Positions 19,024 to 27,748 of a DNA stretch of 42,259 bases are shown here, piece by piece (the first letter of the stretch is position 1; every line of letters begins with the position of its first letter). The position numbers and the translations under genes are program-made. The DNA lies in NCBI GenBank assembly GCA_009841615.1, contig VXLL01000024.1:1-42259 (forward strand). The letters are read 5' to 3'. The notes under the pieces were generated by a model. It searched no databases and was not told where the DNA came from. It saw nothing but the letters and a program-made list of their open reading frames with translations. This stretch comes from Gammaproteobacteria bacterium (GTDB lineage Bacteria > Pseudomonadota > Gammaproteobacteria > Pseudomonadales > Azotimanducaceae).

Positions 19024-20139
19024 CTATGCAACCATATTTCGTTGTTCATGTGCCGTGATCAATCGATCTTGCCACCAGTGTTCGCTACCTAAGTTCAGAG
19101 CCAAAAATTTTGCTCTCCGGTAATACAGCTGGCAGTCAAACTCCCATGTGAAACCCATTCCACCGTGCGTTTGAATGTTCTCTTTTGTCGCATAGTAATA
19201 TGCCTGAATAGCACTGACGCGGCAGGTCGCTGCGGCTAGCGGTAAGTCGGCGTGGTCACCAGCGAGAGTCCATGTGCCGTAGTAGCAGTTTGATCGCGCC
19301 AAAGTGTGCTTCACGTACATGTTTGCAAGTTTGTATTTGATCGCTTGAAAACTCCCAATGGGACGACCAAAGGCGTAACGAGACTTGGCGTATTCGGTGG
19401 CTTGCGCGAGCGTACTCTCCGTCCCACCGACTTGCTCCCAGGCTAATAAAATAGCTGCACGATCCAACACCGCGTTAATCGTCTCCCAACCATGACCATC
19501 GGAACCGATTAATTCACAACATGAGTCATTGAATTTGAGCGTAGCGTGCGATCGAGTCGGGTCGATACTATCAACAGTCTTATGGGTGAATTCTTTAGAT
19601 TCGACGCAACATAGACTCGTGCCGTTACCCTTTTCCGATTGAGCGAGGACTATCACGAAGTCTGCAACGTCACCGTCTGGAACGGCGATTTTTCGTCCAG
19701 TTACTTTTCCATCTCGTACGAAGGTCTGGATGTTTTGCGGCGACGGGCGACCAAGGTTTTCAGCGAATGCCAAGGTACCAATGACCTCTCCGTTTGCTAA
19801 CTTTGGTAACCATCTTTCACGTTGTTCTGGAGAACCATCTCGTAGAATCAGTTCGGATGCTAAATAAATGGAAGAAGAGAACGGGATCGGAGCTAATGCT
19901 CGACCAAGTTCTTCGGCGATTACGGCCAGTTCGTAATAACTCAGTCCCAACCCACCGTATTCTTCGGGTATGACGGTCGCCTGCCAACCCAAATCTGCTA
20001 TTTTTCTCCATAAATCTCTATCAAATGGATCATTCCCTTCTAAAATCTTTCGAACTACGGAGGTTGGACAATGCTGTGTCAAGAACGCACGAGCTTGTTC
20101 CCTCAGTAAATCCTGTTCTTTGGAAAACTCGAAGTTCAA
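19024..20139 (-). CDS. Acyl-CoA dehydrogenase (second of an adjacent pair)
   Basis: A 371-residue acyl-CoA dehydrogenase. N-terminal helical domain (PEEYGGLGLSYYELAVIAEELG near residues 58-80), a degenerate middle domain (AFAENLGRPSPQN in place of the usual T-EP-xGSD loop), and a C-terminal domain with QTHGGMGFTWEFDCQLYYRRAK. The HGGxGFTWE ending together with the weak flavin loop is typical of the partner subunit in heteromeric acyl-CoA dehydrogenases. It is the first gene of the pair, divergent from nadE across 80 bases. Confidence 0.9.
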   Translation of the reverse strand: MNFEFSKEQDLLREQARAFLTQHCPTSVVRKILEGNDPFDRDLWRKIADLGWQATVIPEEYGGLGLSYYELAVIAEELGRALAPIPFSSSIYLASELILRDGSPEQRERWLPKLANGEVIGTLAFAENLGRPSPQNIQTFVRDGKVTGRKIAVPDGDVADFVIVLAQSEKGNGTSLCCVESKEFTHKTVDSIDPTRSHATLKFNDSCCELIGSDGHGWETINAVLDRAAILLAWEQVGGTESTLAQATEYAKSRYAFGRPIGSFQAIKYKLANMYVKHTLARSNCYYGTWTLAGDHADLPLAAATCRVSAIQAYYYATKENIQTHGGMGFTWEFDCQLYYRRAKFLALNLGSEHWWQDRLITAHEQRNMVA

Positions 20140-20219
20140 GACGCTGTTTTTGAAAATAATTTCAGTAATAAAAAAGAATCAGTGAATTTTAATGTCGTTG
20201 ATACACATGTAATTGGTGC

Positions 20220-22145
20220 ATGTCAGACTTTGATTATCGAAACATAGGGTTTGTACGCGTGGGTGCAGTTGCCCCAGCCACTCAGCTTGCCGATCCGCTC
20301 ACGAACGCAGAAAGCCATCTCGAGCATTACCGAGAATTGGTCGATGCCGAGTGTGCGATCGTATTATTCCCAGAGTTGTCGCTGACTGGATACAGTTGTG
20401 AAGATCTGTTTTACACAAATGACTTACGCACCCGAACAATAGAGGCAATTTGCTATCTCGCGTCGCAAACCAATGAAGTCGTTCTAGTATTCGGTGCGCC
20501 AGCGACATTTGGTTCTTCGAAACAAATCTTGAATTGTGCTATTGTTTGCGCCGAAGGCGAAGTCGTAGGTGTTGTGCCGAAGATCGCAATCCCCAACCAC
20601 GGCGAGTTTTATGAGCGGCGATGGTTTACTTCCGGCGAGGATATCGAATGGTTTGGTCAACTTGACGGAGAAGAGTTTATTGTCGGTTCAAACCAAACCT
20701 TTTCCGTTGGGCGACACGTGAAATTCGGCGTAGAAATCTGCGAGGATCTGTGGGTTCCGAACCCGCCGTCGAACAAGTTAGCTGCTAATGGGGCTGAATT
20801 GATCCTCAACCTATCGGCGAGTAACGAATTAGTCACGAAGACATCCTATCGTCGAGATCTTGTGCGCGTCCAGAGTGCCAAGTGTGCGTGTGCTTACGTC
20901 ATGGCGAGTGCAGGACCACTAGAGTCGTCGAAAGACACCGTGTACGGTGGGCATCTCCTCGCTTTCGAAAACGGAGACTTATTAGACGAAACTACACGGT
21001 ATTCAGAGTTGTCTAAACAATTAATCGTCGACTGTGACGTTCATCGTGTCGCGTTTGAACGAGCTCGGTCTTCCACTTTCCCTCCCCCCGAATTGGACGA
21101 AATGATGGATGTCCCTCTTCGTCCTACCGGTCCATTGACGGATACGGTGCGCAAGGTTGATCCTACACCCTTCGTACCTCACGACGATAATCAATTAAAT
21201 ACGAGGTCGAGTGAGATATTTGACATTCAAGTTCTTGGACTCTCTCGTAGGATGCAAGCTGCTGGGAAAACAAACCTCGTTCTCGGACTGTCAGGTGGAG
21301 TCGACTCTACTCTCGCGTTCTTAGTCTGCCTAGAAGTACTGCGAGGCTTGCAACAGACTAACGCAGCGTTGATTGCGGTAACGATGCCAAGTTTTGGTAC
21401 ATCCAATCATACTTTAACTTCGGTGCGAGAACTTGCGGCCGCGACAAAGACCGAACTCAAGGAATTAGACATTAAAGATGCCGTAGAAGCACACCTCCAG
21501 CTTATTGAACACGATGGCTCTCGAGATATCACATTCGAAAATGCGCAAGCTAGAGAACGCACCAAAGTTCTCTTCAATCTCGCAAACATGCATGACGGTC
21601 TTGTAGTGGGATCCGGTAACATGTCAGAACTTGCTCTCGGATGGTGCACGTTCAACGGTGACCACATGAGTTCTTACAACGTGAATGTTGGGATACCAAA
21701 GACTCTGGTACGTTGTCTGGTTAACTGGTACTCTGAGTCGTTTGCTAAGAGCAAATTGCGTTCGGTATTGGTACGAATATTGAACACACCTTCTTCGCCT
21801 GAGTTGCTGGAACCAAAAGGGGAAGAAATATCCCAAGAGACCGAGAAAATACTAGGTCCGTATGAAGTTCAAGACTTTTTTCTTTATTACTATATGCGAA
21901 CCGGAGCGTCCATGCGAAAACTATACGAACTCGCCAAATTAGCCTTTGCTGACAAATACTCACCGCTCGACTTAAAGATGTATTTAACAATTTTCGTCGA
22001 TCGTTTCTTCAGTTCTCAGTTCAAGCGTACGACGTTACCACCAGGTCCAAAAGTAGGAACCATTAGTCTTTCTCCTAGAACAGATTGGAGGATGCCAGAC
22101 GAAATTGATCCAAAACACATTATCGAAGAGGTCAGTCTGTTGTAG
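20220..22145 (+). CDS. nadE: Glutamine-dependent NAD+ synthetase
   Basis: Last step of NAD synthesis: amidation of nicotinate adenine dinucleotide with ATP, using ammonia from glutamine. The 641-residue protein has an N-terminal nitrilase-type glutaminase domain (about 8-290) with triad Glu52 (FPELSLTGY), Lys121 (VPKIAIPN) and Cys174 (VEICEDLW), followed by the synthetase domain with the pyrophosphate loop GLSGGVDST near residue 360 and GSGNMSELALGW. This is the long, eukaryote/actinobacteria-like two-domain form, not the short ammonia-dependent one. A hydrophobic-start secreted protein gene follows after four bases. Confidence 0.96.
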   Translation: MSDFDYRNIGFVRVGAVAPATQLADPLTNAESHLEHYRELVDAECAIVLFPELSLTGYSCEDLFYTNDLRTRTIEAICYLASQTNEVVLVFGAPATFGSSKQILNCAIVCAEGEVVGVVPKIAIPNHGEFYERRWFTSGEDIEWFGQLDGEEFIVGSNQTFSVGRHVKFGVEICEDLWVPNPPSNKLAANGAELILNLSASNELVTKTSYRRDLVRVQSAKCACAYVMASAGPLESSKDTVYGGHLLAFENGDLLDETTRYSELSKQLIVDCDVHRVAFERARSSTFPPPELDEMMDVPLRPTGPLTDTVRKVDPTPFVPHDDNQLNTRSSEIFDIQVLGLSRRMQAAGKTNLVLGLSGGVDSTLAFLVCLEVLRGLQQTNAALIAVTMPSFGTSNHTLTSVRELAAATKTELKELDIKDAVEAHLQLIEHDGSRDITFENAQARERTKVLFNLANMHDGLVVGSGNMSELALGWCTFNGDHMSSYNVNVGIPKTLVRCLVNWYSESFAKSKLRSVLVRILNTPSSPELLEPKGEEISQETEKILGPYEVQDFFLYYYMRTGASMRKLYELAKLAFADKYSPLDLKMYLTIFVDRFFSSQFKRTTLPPGPKVGTISLSPRTDWRMPDEIDPKHIIEEVSLL

Positions 22146-22149
22146 GCGT

Positions 22150-23088
22150 ATGAACAGGTTTTTTATATTTTTAGCGGTCGTGCTGCTCTTTGGGAACTCC
22201 GTTCAAAGTCAGAGTACTCAACGGCAGTATTGCGGCGACGAAGGTGTATGGCTCCAAGTCCTAGGTTCTGGTGACTTTGATCTCCAAAACAAACGGGCTA
22301 CGGAAAGCTATATAGTCTGGCTCGACAACGTGGCTAAGCTGTTGATTAATGTAGGCGAAGGGACTGCGACGCGTTTCGACGAGAGTGGTGCGAAATTTAG
22401 CGATATCGAAGCGATTCTGCTCACTCAAAACACCATTAACCAGACTGCTGACTTCCCGGGAATGATCGGCAGTTCTGCTCGCGCCTACCGAGATAAAACA
22501 TTGTGGGTGTTTGGCCCGAAGAGCTCGGAAGAGTACTTTTCAACTTCTGAAATCTTGGAAAAGTTGCTAGGAGAAGACAGTGCTTTTCCTCAACTAGCCC
22601 CAGTACTAAAATCGGTTAATACGATGGGATATTCGATGCGTAGTACGGATATACTCGCGATTGGTCGCAAACGTTGGTCGGACTACGGTACCGAGACTTA
22701 TCAATTGTCTGCAATACCAGTCCACCACGGCGACATACCGACCCTTGCTTGGCGGGTAGACATTGCCGAACACTCGCTTGTATTCGCATTAGCTTTTAGT
22801 AATCGAAAAGATACATTGGCAGATTTTGCGAAGGACGCGGACATCATTGTGTTCACTCATGCACTCCCAGTGGGTACAGTGGGACCGAACACCGAAAAGT
22901 ACCTACTACCTCGAGAGATCGGGAAAATTTCAAAGCGCGCTGATCCTCGCTTTATTGTCTTGGGGGGGCGGAGCTGGCGAACCAAAGGACGAGAAGCACA
23001 CTCATTGGAAAAAATTCAAGAAGAATTCGAAGGTAAAATACTCCTTCCCGACGACCTCAAGTGTTGGGGACTGCAAAGAACACCTTAG
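22150..23088 (+). CDS. Secreted metallo-beta-lactamase-fold protein with lost zinc site
   Basis: A 312-residue protein from the ATG at 22150 (an in-frame ATG at 22105 lies inside nadE and is unlikely). Residues 4-20 form a signal peptide ending VQSQ. The body follows the ribonuclease Z/MBL-hydrolase pattern: LQVLGSGD, WLDNVAKLLINVGEGT, FSDIEAILLT, AIPVHHGDIPTLAWRV and KDADIIVF. The HxHxDH motif expected at 93-98 reads QNTINQ, so all four ligands are replaced, and the usual SGD aspartate region reads ALA (213-215). It is therefore probably not a zinc hydrolase. A binding or structural role is possible but unproved. Confidence 0.8.
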   Translation: MNRFFIFLAVVLLFGNSVQSQSTQRQYCGDEGVWLQVLGSGDFDLQNKRATESYIVWLDNVAKLLINVGEGTATRFDESGAKFSDIEAILLTQNTINQTADFPGMIGSSARAYRDKTLWVFGPKSSEEYFSTSEILEKLLGEDSAFPQLAPVLKSVNTMGYSMRSTDILAIGRKRWSDYGTETYQLSAIPVHHGDIPTLAWRVDIAEHSLVFALAFSNRKDTLADFAKDADIIVFTHALPVGTVGPNTEKYLLPREIGKISKRADPRFIVLGGRSWRTKGREAHSLEKIQEEFEGKILLPDDLKCWGLQRTP

Positions 23089-23098
23089 GAGTTTAACT

Positions 23099-23212
23099 TT
23101 GGGAAAAGGCGATATACGCACACGGCGAGGCAAGATTGTTCGCGGAACAAACGGCAACACTCGCCCAAAAAAGAAAAAGCCCGTTCCAATAAAGAAAGAC
23201 GAAGAGAGCTAG
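23099..23212 (+). CDS. 30S ribosomal protein THX-like (37 residues)
   Basis: A very small basic protein beginning MGKGDIRTRRGKIVRG and followed by NGNTRPKKKKP, which matches the bTHX/Thx family that sits in the head of the 30S subunit in Thermus and has homologues in many proteobacteria. The start is TTG, with a strong AGGAG (23087-23091) seven bases upstream that overlaps the previous gene's stop codon. The C-terminal dozen residues are an extra Lys/Glu tail. A longer frame through it exists but does not start here. Confidence 0.85.
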   Translation: MGKGDIRTRRGKIVRGTNGNTRPKKKKPVPIKKDEES

Positions 23213-23255
23213 TTTTCTCCTGGGGTATTGGGCACATTTACAAGTGTGCGACTTA

Positions 23256-23624
23256 CTATCTTGCAGGATAATAAGCGCGAGACTCGTCTCGGTGGATTTC
23301 TCCGTCCTGAACCAGCTTCGTTAGAGCAACGCTCACGCTCTGGGCTTTGTTGCTTTTGACATCTATCCCCATTTCTTCGCAGATCGCCTTACGTCGAATG
23401 CCTGGTTTTGCTTTGACCAGCTTCAATATTTGCACACGACGACTCTCTGACACGTTTCGACTACCGGAGACCGTCCTTTCATATTGCAAAACCGCGACCA
23501 TTTGTCGATCAAGATCAGCGATCTGCTCCTCAATAGCTCGAATCTGTTGCTCGTATTCTCGCTTCAATCCCAATATTCGACTTTTCTCATCAGCAACATA
23601 GTCTGCAAATGTCTTTGCTTCCAT
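23256..23624 (-). CDS. Hypothetical protein: coiled coil plus winged-helix domain
   Basis: Unrecognised 122-residue protein. Residues 12-50 are a charged heptad-like coiled coil (Glu/Lys/Gln with regular Ile/Leu). Residues 60-122 look like a winged helix: three short helices (RRVQILKLVKAKPG, RRKAICEEMG, SVSVALTKLVQDG) followed by a beta wing (EIHRDESRAYYPA). That suggests a dimeric DNA-binding protein. It is convergent with the THX gene; a weak GCACA/TGTGC hairpin (23232-23249) lies between the two ends. Confidence 0.7.
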   Translation of the reverse strand: MEAKTFADYVADEKSRILGLKREYEQQIRAIEEQIADLDRQMVAVLQYERTVSGSRNVSESRRVQILKLVKAKPGIRRKAICEEMGIDVKSNKAQSVSVALTKLVQDGEIHRDESRAYYPAR

Positions 23625-23835
23625 CGATGTAATAACCCTCCTCTAATATCGACTAAAAAGTGTTTATGTCTCAACAACACAATATTATCCTAGATTTTAA
23701 TTGTTTTGTTTTAGAGCCGTGCGTTTCAAGTCTAATTGACACAACGAATTTAGTATAAATATTACTCGATGACGATGAATTTGTTTTTCAATTACATTTA
23801 CACCAAATACTTACTTTAACTATCCTTAAACGAAT

Positions 23836-24393
23836 ATGATGTTGAGAATTATTAAATTCGCGACCAAGGGCATAGAGTTAAACACACATACCTCTGTGCC
23901 AGTCGACGGAGTTTCTAAACGTTTGAAACAATATTCACTTACAAAAGCTCTCTTTGGAAAGTCTCAGAGAATAGTAGCTCGCACTCGAAACGAAAATATT
24001 AAGATGTATCGTCTGGGGGTTCCGATTCTAATACTCGGTAAACCAGTGCTATATGTGCAGATGACAAAGGATGAAATAGGAACGCAAATTTCGGGAAGAT
24101 TTACATTTTCGATATTTAGCCGCGTGTTTTTCTGGTTGAGTAACCTTGGTGTTTTGGCAATGTTCGGTATTGGTATTTATCGCATTGTCTCTGCGCAATC
24201 AAGAGACGATCCCATTGTATGGTACCTTTACGGCTCTCTTGCGATACTAGTTGCGGGGATGTTAGGCTTTCTAATCTACTCATGGTATAGTTGGACTTGG
24301 CAGAATCGTCGCGCCGATATGAGTATGCTCGCCGACAGTCTTAAACTCATTCTGACTTCGATAGTACCGGATTCGAATAACAAGCTTCAATAG
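23836..24393 (+). CDS. Hypothetical membrane protein
   Basis: Unrecognised 185-residue protein with a polar, basic N-terminal half (1-92) and two transmembrane helices (about 96-118 and 128-151), ending in a cytoplasmic-looking tail. It is preceded by an AT-rich stretch with a TTGACA at 23736-23741 that could be a -35, although the matching -10 is weak. Its last seven bases overlap the convergent lipoprotein gene. Confidence 0.7.
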   Translation: MMLRIIKFATKGIELNTHTSVPVDGVSKRLKQYSLTKALFGKSQRIVARTRNENIKMYRLGVPILILGKPVLYVQMTKDEIGTQISGRFTFSIFSRVFFWLSNLGVLAMFGIGIYRIVSAQSRDDPIVWYLYGSLAILVAGMLGFLIYSWYSWTWQNRRADMSMLADSLKLILTSIVPDSNNKLQ

Positions 24394-24794
24394 TCTGGGG
24401 GATCGTCCATCTGGTCCGCTAATTTGAAAGTGATCTCACTCTCGACGTTCTCGGTCGGTACTGCAGTTCCGTCTTTCTTGGCCGGACGAAAGACCCAGGA
24501 CCGCACATGTTTCAACGCTGCTGCATCAAAAACTTCAGGCGGATTAGATTGGACCACAGTTACATTGGCTACAGTGCCGTCGACTTGAATGTCATAACGA
24601 ACAGTGACTGTTCCTGTGACTCTAGAATTTTTCGCTTCCTCTGGATACACAAGATCATCCCACGATATCAACGAAAAGGGTTGAGAAGACGAGGATACAC
24701 AGCCCATCAAAGTCAAGGTGAAGGAGAGACAGAGCACCAAGTAGAGAACAATCAGGCTCGGTTGAGGTGTTAGTCGTGTTCGCACAGTGTTCAA
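24387..24794 (-). CDS. Lipoprotein with TonB C-terminal-like domain
   Basis: A 135-residue protein with a hydrophobic N-terminus ending in a lipobox-like LTLMGC (Cys32), so probably a lipoprotein. Residues ~45-128 form a TonB C-terminal domain: WDDLVYPEEAKNSRVTGTV, RYDIQVDGTV, then FDAAALKHVRSWVFRPAKK. It lacks the proline-rich spacer and the cytoplasmic-membrane anchor of classical TonB, so it is not likely an energy transducer on its own. Its partner is unknown. Convergent with the membrane-protein gene on its left. Confidence 0.82.
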   Translation of the reverse strand: MNTVRTRLTPQPSLIVLYLVLCLSFTLTLMGCVSSSSQPFSLISWDDLVYPEEAKNSRVTGTVTVRYDIQVDGTVANVTVVQSNPPEVFDAAALKHVRSWVFRPAKKDGTAVPTENVESEITFKLADQMDDPPDY

Positions 24795-24818
24795 ACCTAT
24801 AGTTTCTGTAGTACTAGG

Positions 24819-25802
24819 TCACACTTCAATTTTCGAACACGTTTCACTATATGCTAAGATCGTAGTATGTAGTGCATCTTGAATTGTGTCAAATCTCTCT
24901 ACAAGCATTAACTGTTCTTTTGCTCGATCCATATTTTCACCAACTCGTTCCACTTTAAAGTACTGATTGCCGAGCATGTGATCAGTTAGAAATCGTATTC
25001 CTAACATCATACTCATATGTATGGGAGCGAACGCGTAACATTTCGCTTCCGCCTTGGGTATTGGAAACTGCTCAAAAAAGCCAGCGCAAACAGAATTCAA
25101 CCGTTTTTTAAGTTTATCGTCTTGCTCAATGTCCATCGCGACTGAGCGCACTAGATCTCCGAAGTCCCAAACAGGAGAACCCCACATCAAGGTATCGGTG
25201 TCAACAATACGAACCACCTTATCGCTCCTGAGATCAAACAACAGATTGTTGACCTTGCAATCACCGTGAATGATTTGACGTTGACCCGATACAGGTCTTT
25301 GATTGAAGGTCTCCCTACACCGATCGATGAGTGATCGATCAGGTTGTTCGTCGTCGTCAAGCCACACTTGTTCGAGTTCATTCAGATAGTACTCGAAATC
25401 GTGAAAATTTGGTATCGCTGGTTCCAATGGAACGGTACAGTCTCGTAATCGAAAAAGAAACAGACCGAATGCCTGCCCTGCGGCGTAAACCAATTCATCC
25501 GGTAAACTTTGAAAATTTCTTGACCTGTAGTAGACAGAACATCTCCAAACATCTCCATCAGAATCCTCATAACAGTCTTCACCACCTACGGTGGGTAGTA
25601 GTCGTGGAACTAAGTCTAGTACATGGTCGTGGACGTTCTTAAAGTTGGTCACGAGTCGTTGCGGATGATCAAACACTTGCTTGTTAATGCGTTGAAGCAC
25701 GAAGCGATTATCGACACAGAACGTGTCATTTATTAGTCCGTTGCCTAGTCTAGCTTGCGGACCAGAGAGTCCCCACTGTGCTAAGATCGAGTTAGAGATC
25801 AT
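24819..25802 (-). CDS. Phosphotransferase of the APH/N-acetylhexosamine-kinase type
   Basis: A 327-residue kinase-fold protein from the ATG at 25802, which overlaps the GH20 stop by 11 bases; longer starts run further into GH20. The catalytic loop HGDCKVNN places Asp181 and Asn186, and the metal-binding aspartate is Asp201 in IVDTDTLMWG. A GNGLINDTF-like nucleotide loop lies near residue 20. This pattern is that of aminoglycoside-phosphotransferase-like sugar kinases such as NahK. Being translationally coupled to a beta-N-acetylhexosaminidase, it most likely phosphorylates released N-acetylhexosamine at the anomeric carbon. The exact substrate is inference. Confidence 0.85.
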   Translation of the reverse strand: MISNSILAQWGLSGPQARLGNGLINDTFCVDNRFVLQRINKQVFDHPQRLVTNFKNVHDHVLDLVPRLLPTVGGEDCYEDSDGDVWRCSVYYRSRNFQSLPDELVYAAGQAFGLFLFRLRDCTVPLEPAIPNFHDFEYYLNELEQVWLDDDEQPDRSLIDRCRETFNQRPVSGQRQIIHGDCKVNNLLFDLRSDKVVRIVDTDTLMWGSPVWDFGDLVRSVAMDIEQDDKLKKRLNSVCAGFFEQFPIPKAEAKCYAFAPIHMSMMLGIRFLTDHMLGNQYFKVERVGENMDRAKEQLMLVERFDTIQDALHTTILAYSETCSKIEV

Positions 25803-27534
25803 TAGCGAAGGCTGTCGCGATAGGGAGAAGGTGTTCCCCAAAAGGACCAGTTAAACTCGGTTCATATGTAGCCTGCCCTAGTGCTACGTCTGCAAGTTTT
25901 GCTAGTGCTTCGGATGCTGGTCGGAGTTCTGCTAACTCAGGATATTGTTTGACACAATCGTCGAATACTACTTGTTGGTTTTTCCAACCGATGATCCAGG
26001 GAGATAGGTCTTCACCTTTCTTTATTCGTCGTGCGAGAAGGACGGCGGAGAGACTCTCCGCAGGAATTCGATCTACCACGCGATTTAGTGGTGTTTGCTG
26101 GTTATAAGGACGCACATATGCACTCTCATCGCGTCCCTCTGCACGTGCTCGAACGCGTTCCATTGAAAGCACCCGGCCATACCATTTAACAGGTTCCAAC
26201 ATTTCAAACAGAGGTTTTAATGCAGTACAAGGATGAACTTGGTGAATGTTCATCACGTCGGGGAGACCCAAATCCGGCAGTCTGTGGAGACTTACACTCA
26301 GCCGATCATACATGCTGTCTGCCTCTTCTCTGCCTAGTTCGCTCCAAAACCGTTCCGCGATAGCTGGGGTACGAGTCCAGACACGAGTCAGTAAGAGTTC
26401 GTCGGTGACCAATTCCGACCACATACACGCTTCACCGCCCAGTATCTGGCCCGGTTCTTTCTTGCGCAGGATCGGAAATTCACCGAAATCTTGATGCCAC
26501 CGCACACCGTCCTCAACATGTGCGAGCAAAGGATCGTTTCGGACCGTTGCATCTGCATCCTGCCAATCCGTCGACGACATTTCTGGCGAGTAAAGATAGT
26601 GTAGGGCTGCGGGATAATGGAGATCCAAATAGTACGGCGCTGAGATAATCGTTGGGTAACCAGTAGCTAGCGAAATATTTCGGGCACGCAACCCGCGCCA
26701 AGCCTGGACCGTCACCGAGGTAGGTAAACACTCGTGCAAGGCTTCGTCCCAGACAATCGCCTTCTTGTTCAACTCGGACAAACGTTCGCACACCGCTATC
26801 GTAAATTGAGCTTGAATGTCTCTGGAGTTCGAAAGTTCACGAGCAACAGCCCAGGACTGAACTCTACTGGAATTCTCCCAATAGAAGGGGTCTACTTCGT
26901 CGCCACCGACGTGTATGTACTCATCAGGAAATGTTTTCGCTATTTCCTCGAATAGCGTTACCACCGCTTCCATTGTTTTTGGGTTGGACGGATCGAGGCA
27001 ACCACGATGAGATCCAAACTCCGTTAATTCATCCTCACGCACGTCCCCGAAGCCCCATTCTGGGTGTTTAACTAACCAAGAAGACGTGTGGCCTGGTACA
27101 TCAAGTTCCGGTACGACTCGTATTCCCAGATCAGCGGCATAAGCAATCAGTTGCTGCAATTCATCCAACGAGTAATTGTCGACTGATACGAGCTCTGGAT
27201 ACACCTCGCTCCCAAAGCGAAAACCTTGGTCGTCCGATAAGTGTAAATGAAGGACGTTCATTTTGAAGTGATGCATGAGATCACAACACTGGAACAGCGT
27301 GGGGAGTGAGATGAAATGCCTAGTTACATCGACTAGTAGCCCGCGCCAAGGATGTTTGGGTTCATCAGTGATGGTACAGTCTGGCAGGTGATTACCAAAA
27401 CCAACTGTTAGCTGCGCTAGTGTACTCAGTGCGGCGAGTGCACCCCACTCTTCTGTTGCGCGTACCGAAATCTTCTCTTCGTTTATACAAAGAACATACT
27501 GATAGTTGCTTCGCACATTGGGAACTGAACTCAA
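25792..27534 (-). CDS. Beta-N-acetylhexosaminidase, GH20 (N-terminus probably longer)
   Basis: Releases terminal N-acetylhexosamines from chitin- or peptidoglycan-like or glycan oligomers by substrate-assisted catalysis. From the first conventional start (TTG at 27534) the product is 580 residues. Substrate arginine Arg64 is in HPWRGLLVDVTRHF, and the Asp212-Glu213 catalytic pair is in HVGGDEVDP. The reading frame stays open upstream to a stop at 27729-27727, and those residues (LPLIPFPKNV...) look like the usual GH20 N-terminal beta domain, but no ATG, GTG or TTG is found there. See the findings. It lies in a minus-strand operon between ribH and a kinase-like gene. Confidence 0.93.
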   Translation of the reverse strand: MSSVPNVRSNYQYVLCINEEKISVRATEEWGALAALSTLAQLTVGFGNHLPDCTITDEPKHPWRGLLVDVTRHFISLPTLFQCCDLMHHFKMNVLHLHLSDDQGFRFGSEVYPELVSVDNYSLDELQQLIAYAADLGIRVVPELDVPGHTSSWLVKHPEWGFGDVREDELTEFGSHRGCLDPSNPKTMEAVVTLFEEIAKTFPDEYIHVGGDEVDPFYWENSSRVQSWAVARELSNSRDIQAQFTIAVCERLSELNKKAIVWDEALHECLPTSVTVQAWRGLRARNISLATGYPTIISAPYYLDLHYPAALHYLYSPEMSSTDWQDADATVRNDPLLAHVEDGVRWHQDFGEFPILRKKEPGQILGGEACMWSELVTDELLLTRVWTRTPAIAERFWSELGREEADSMYDRLSVSLHRLPDLGLPDVMNIHQVHPCTALKPLFEMLEPVKWYGRVLSMERVRARAEGRDESAYVRPYNQQTPLNRVVDRIPAESLSAVLLARRIKKGEDLSPWIIGWKNQQVVFDDCVKQYPELAELRPASEALAKLADVALGQATYEPSLTGPFGEHLLPIATAFANDL

Positions 27535-27748
27535 CTCTTCCTTATCGATTTCGCAACTAAACGAACGATGTCCTAGACTCAGTCGAGAAAACGCGCGACG
27601 AACACGTACCGAAGAACAACCGGTTGTAGGTTCGTTTTTCCCTTGATGTTGATGGTTTTCGCCACATACAACATTTTTAGGGAATGGTATTAGTGGTAGA
27701 ATCGGATCGATCGGAAAAACCGGCTCTTATGTGTTGATGCTCTCTGGA

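Noticed and set aside
22105..22149. Upstream ATG for the MBL-like gene inside nadE
   Set aside because: It would give a 15-residue basic extension ahead of a normal signal peptide and lies in nadE coding sequence. The ATG at 22150 is preferred.
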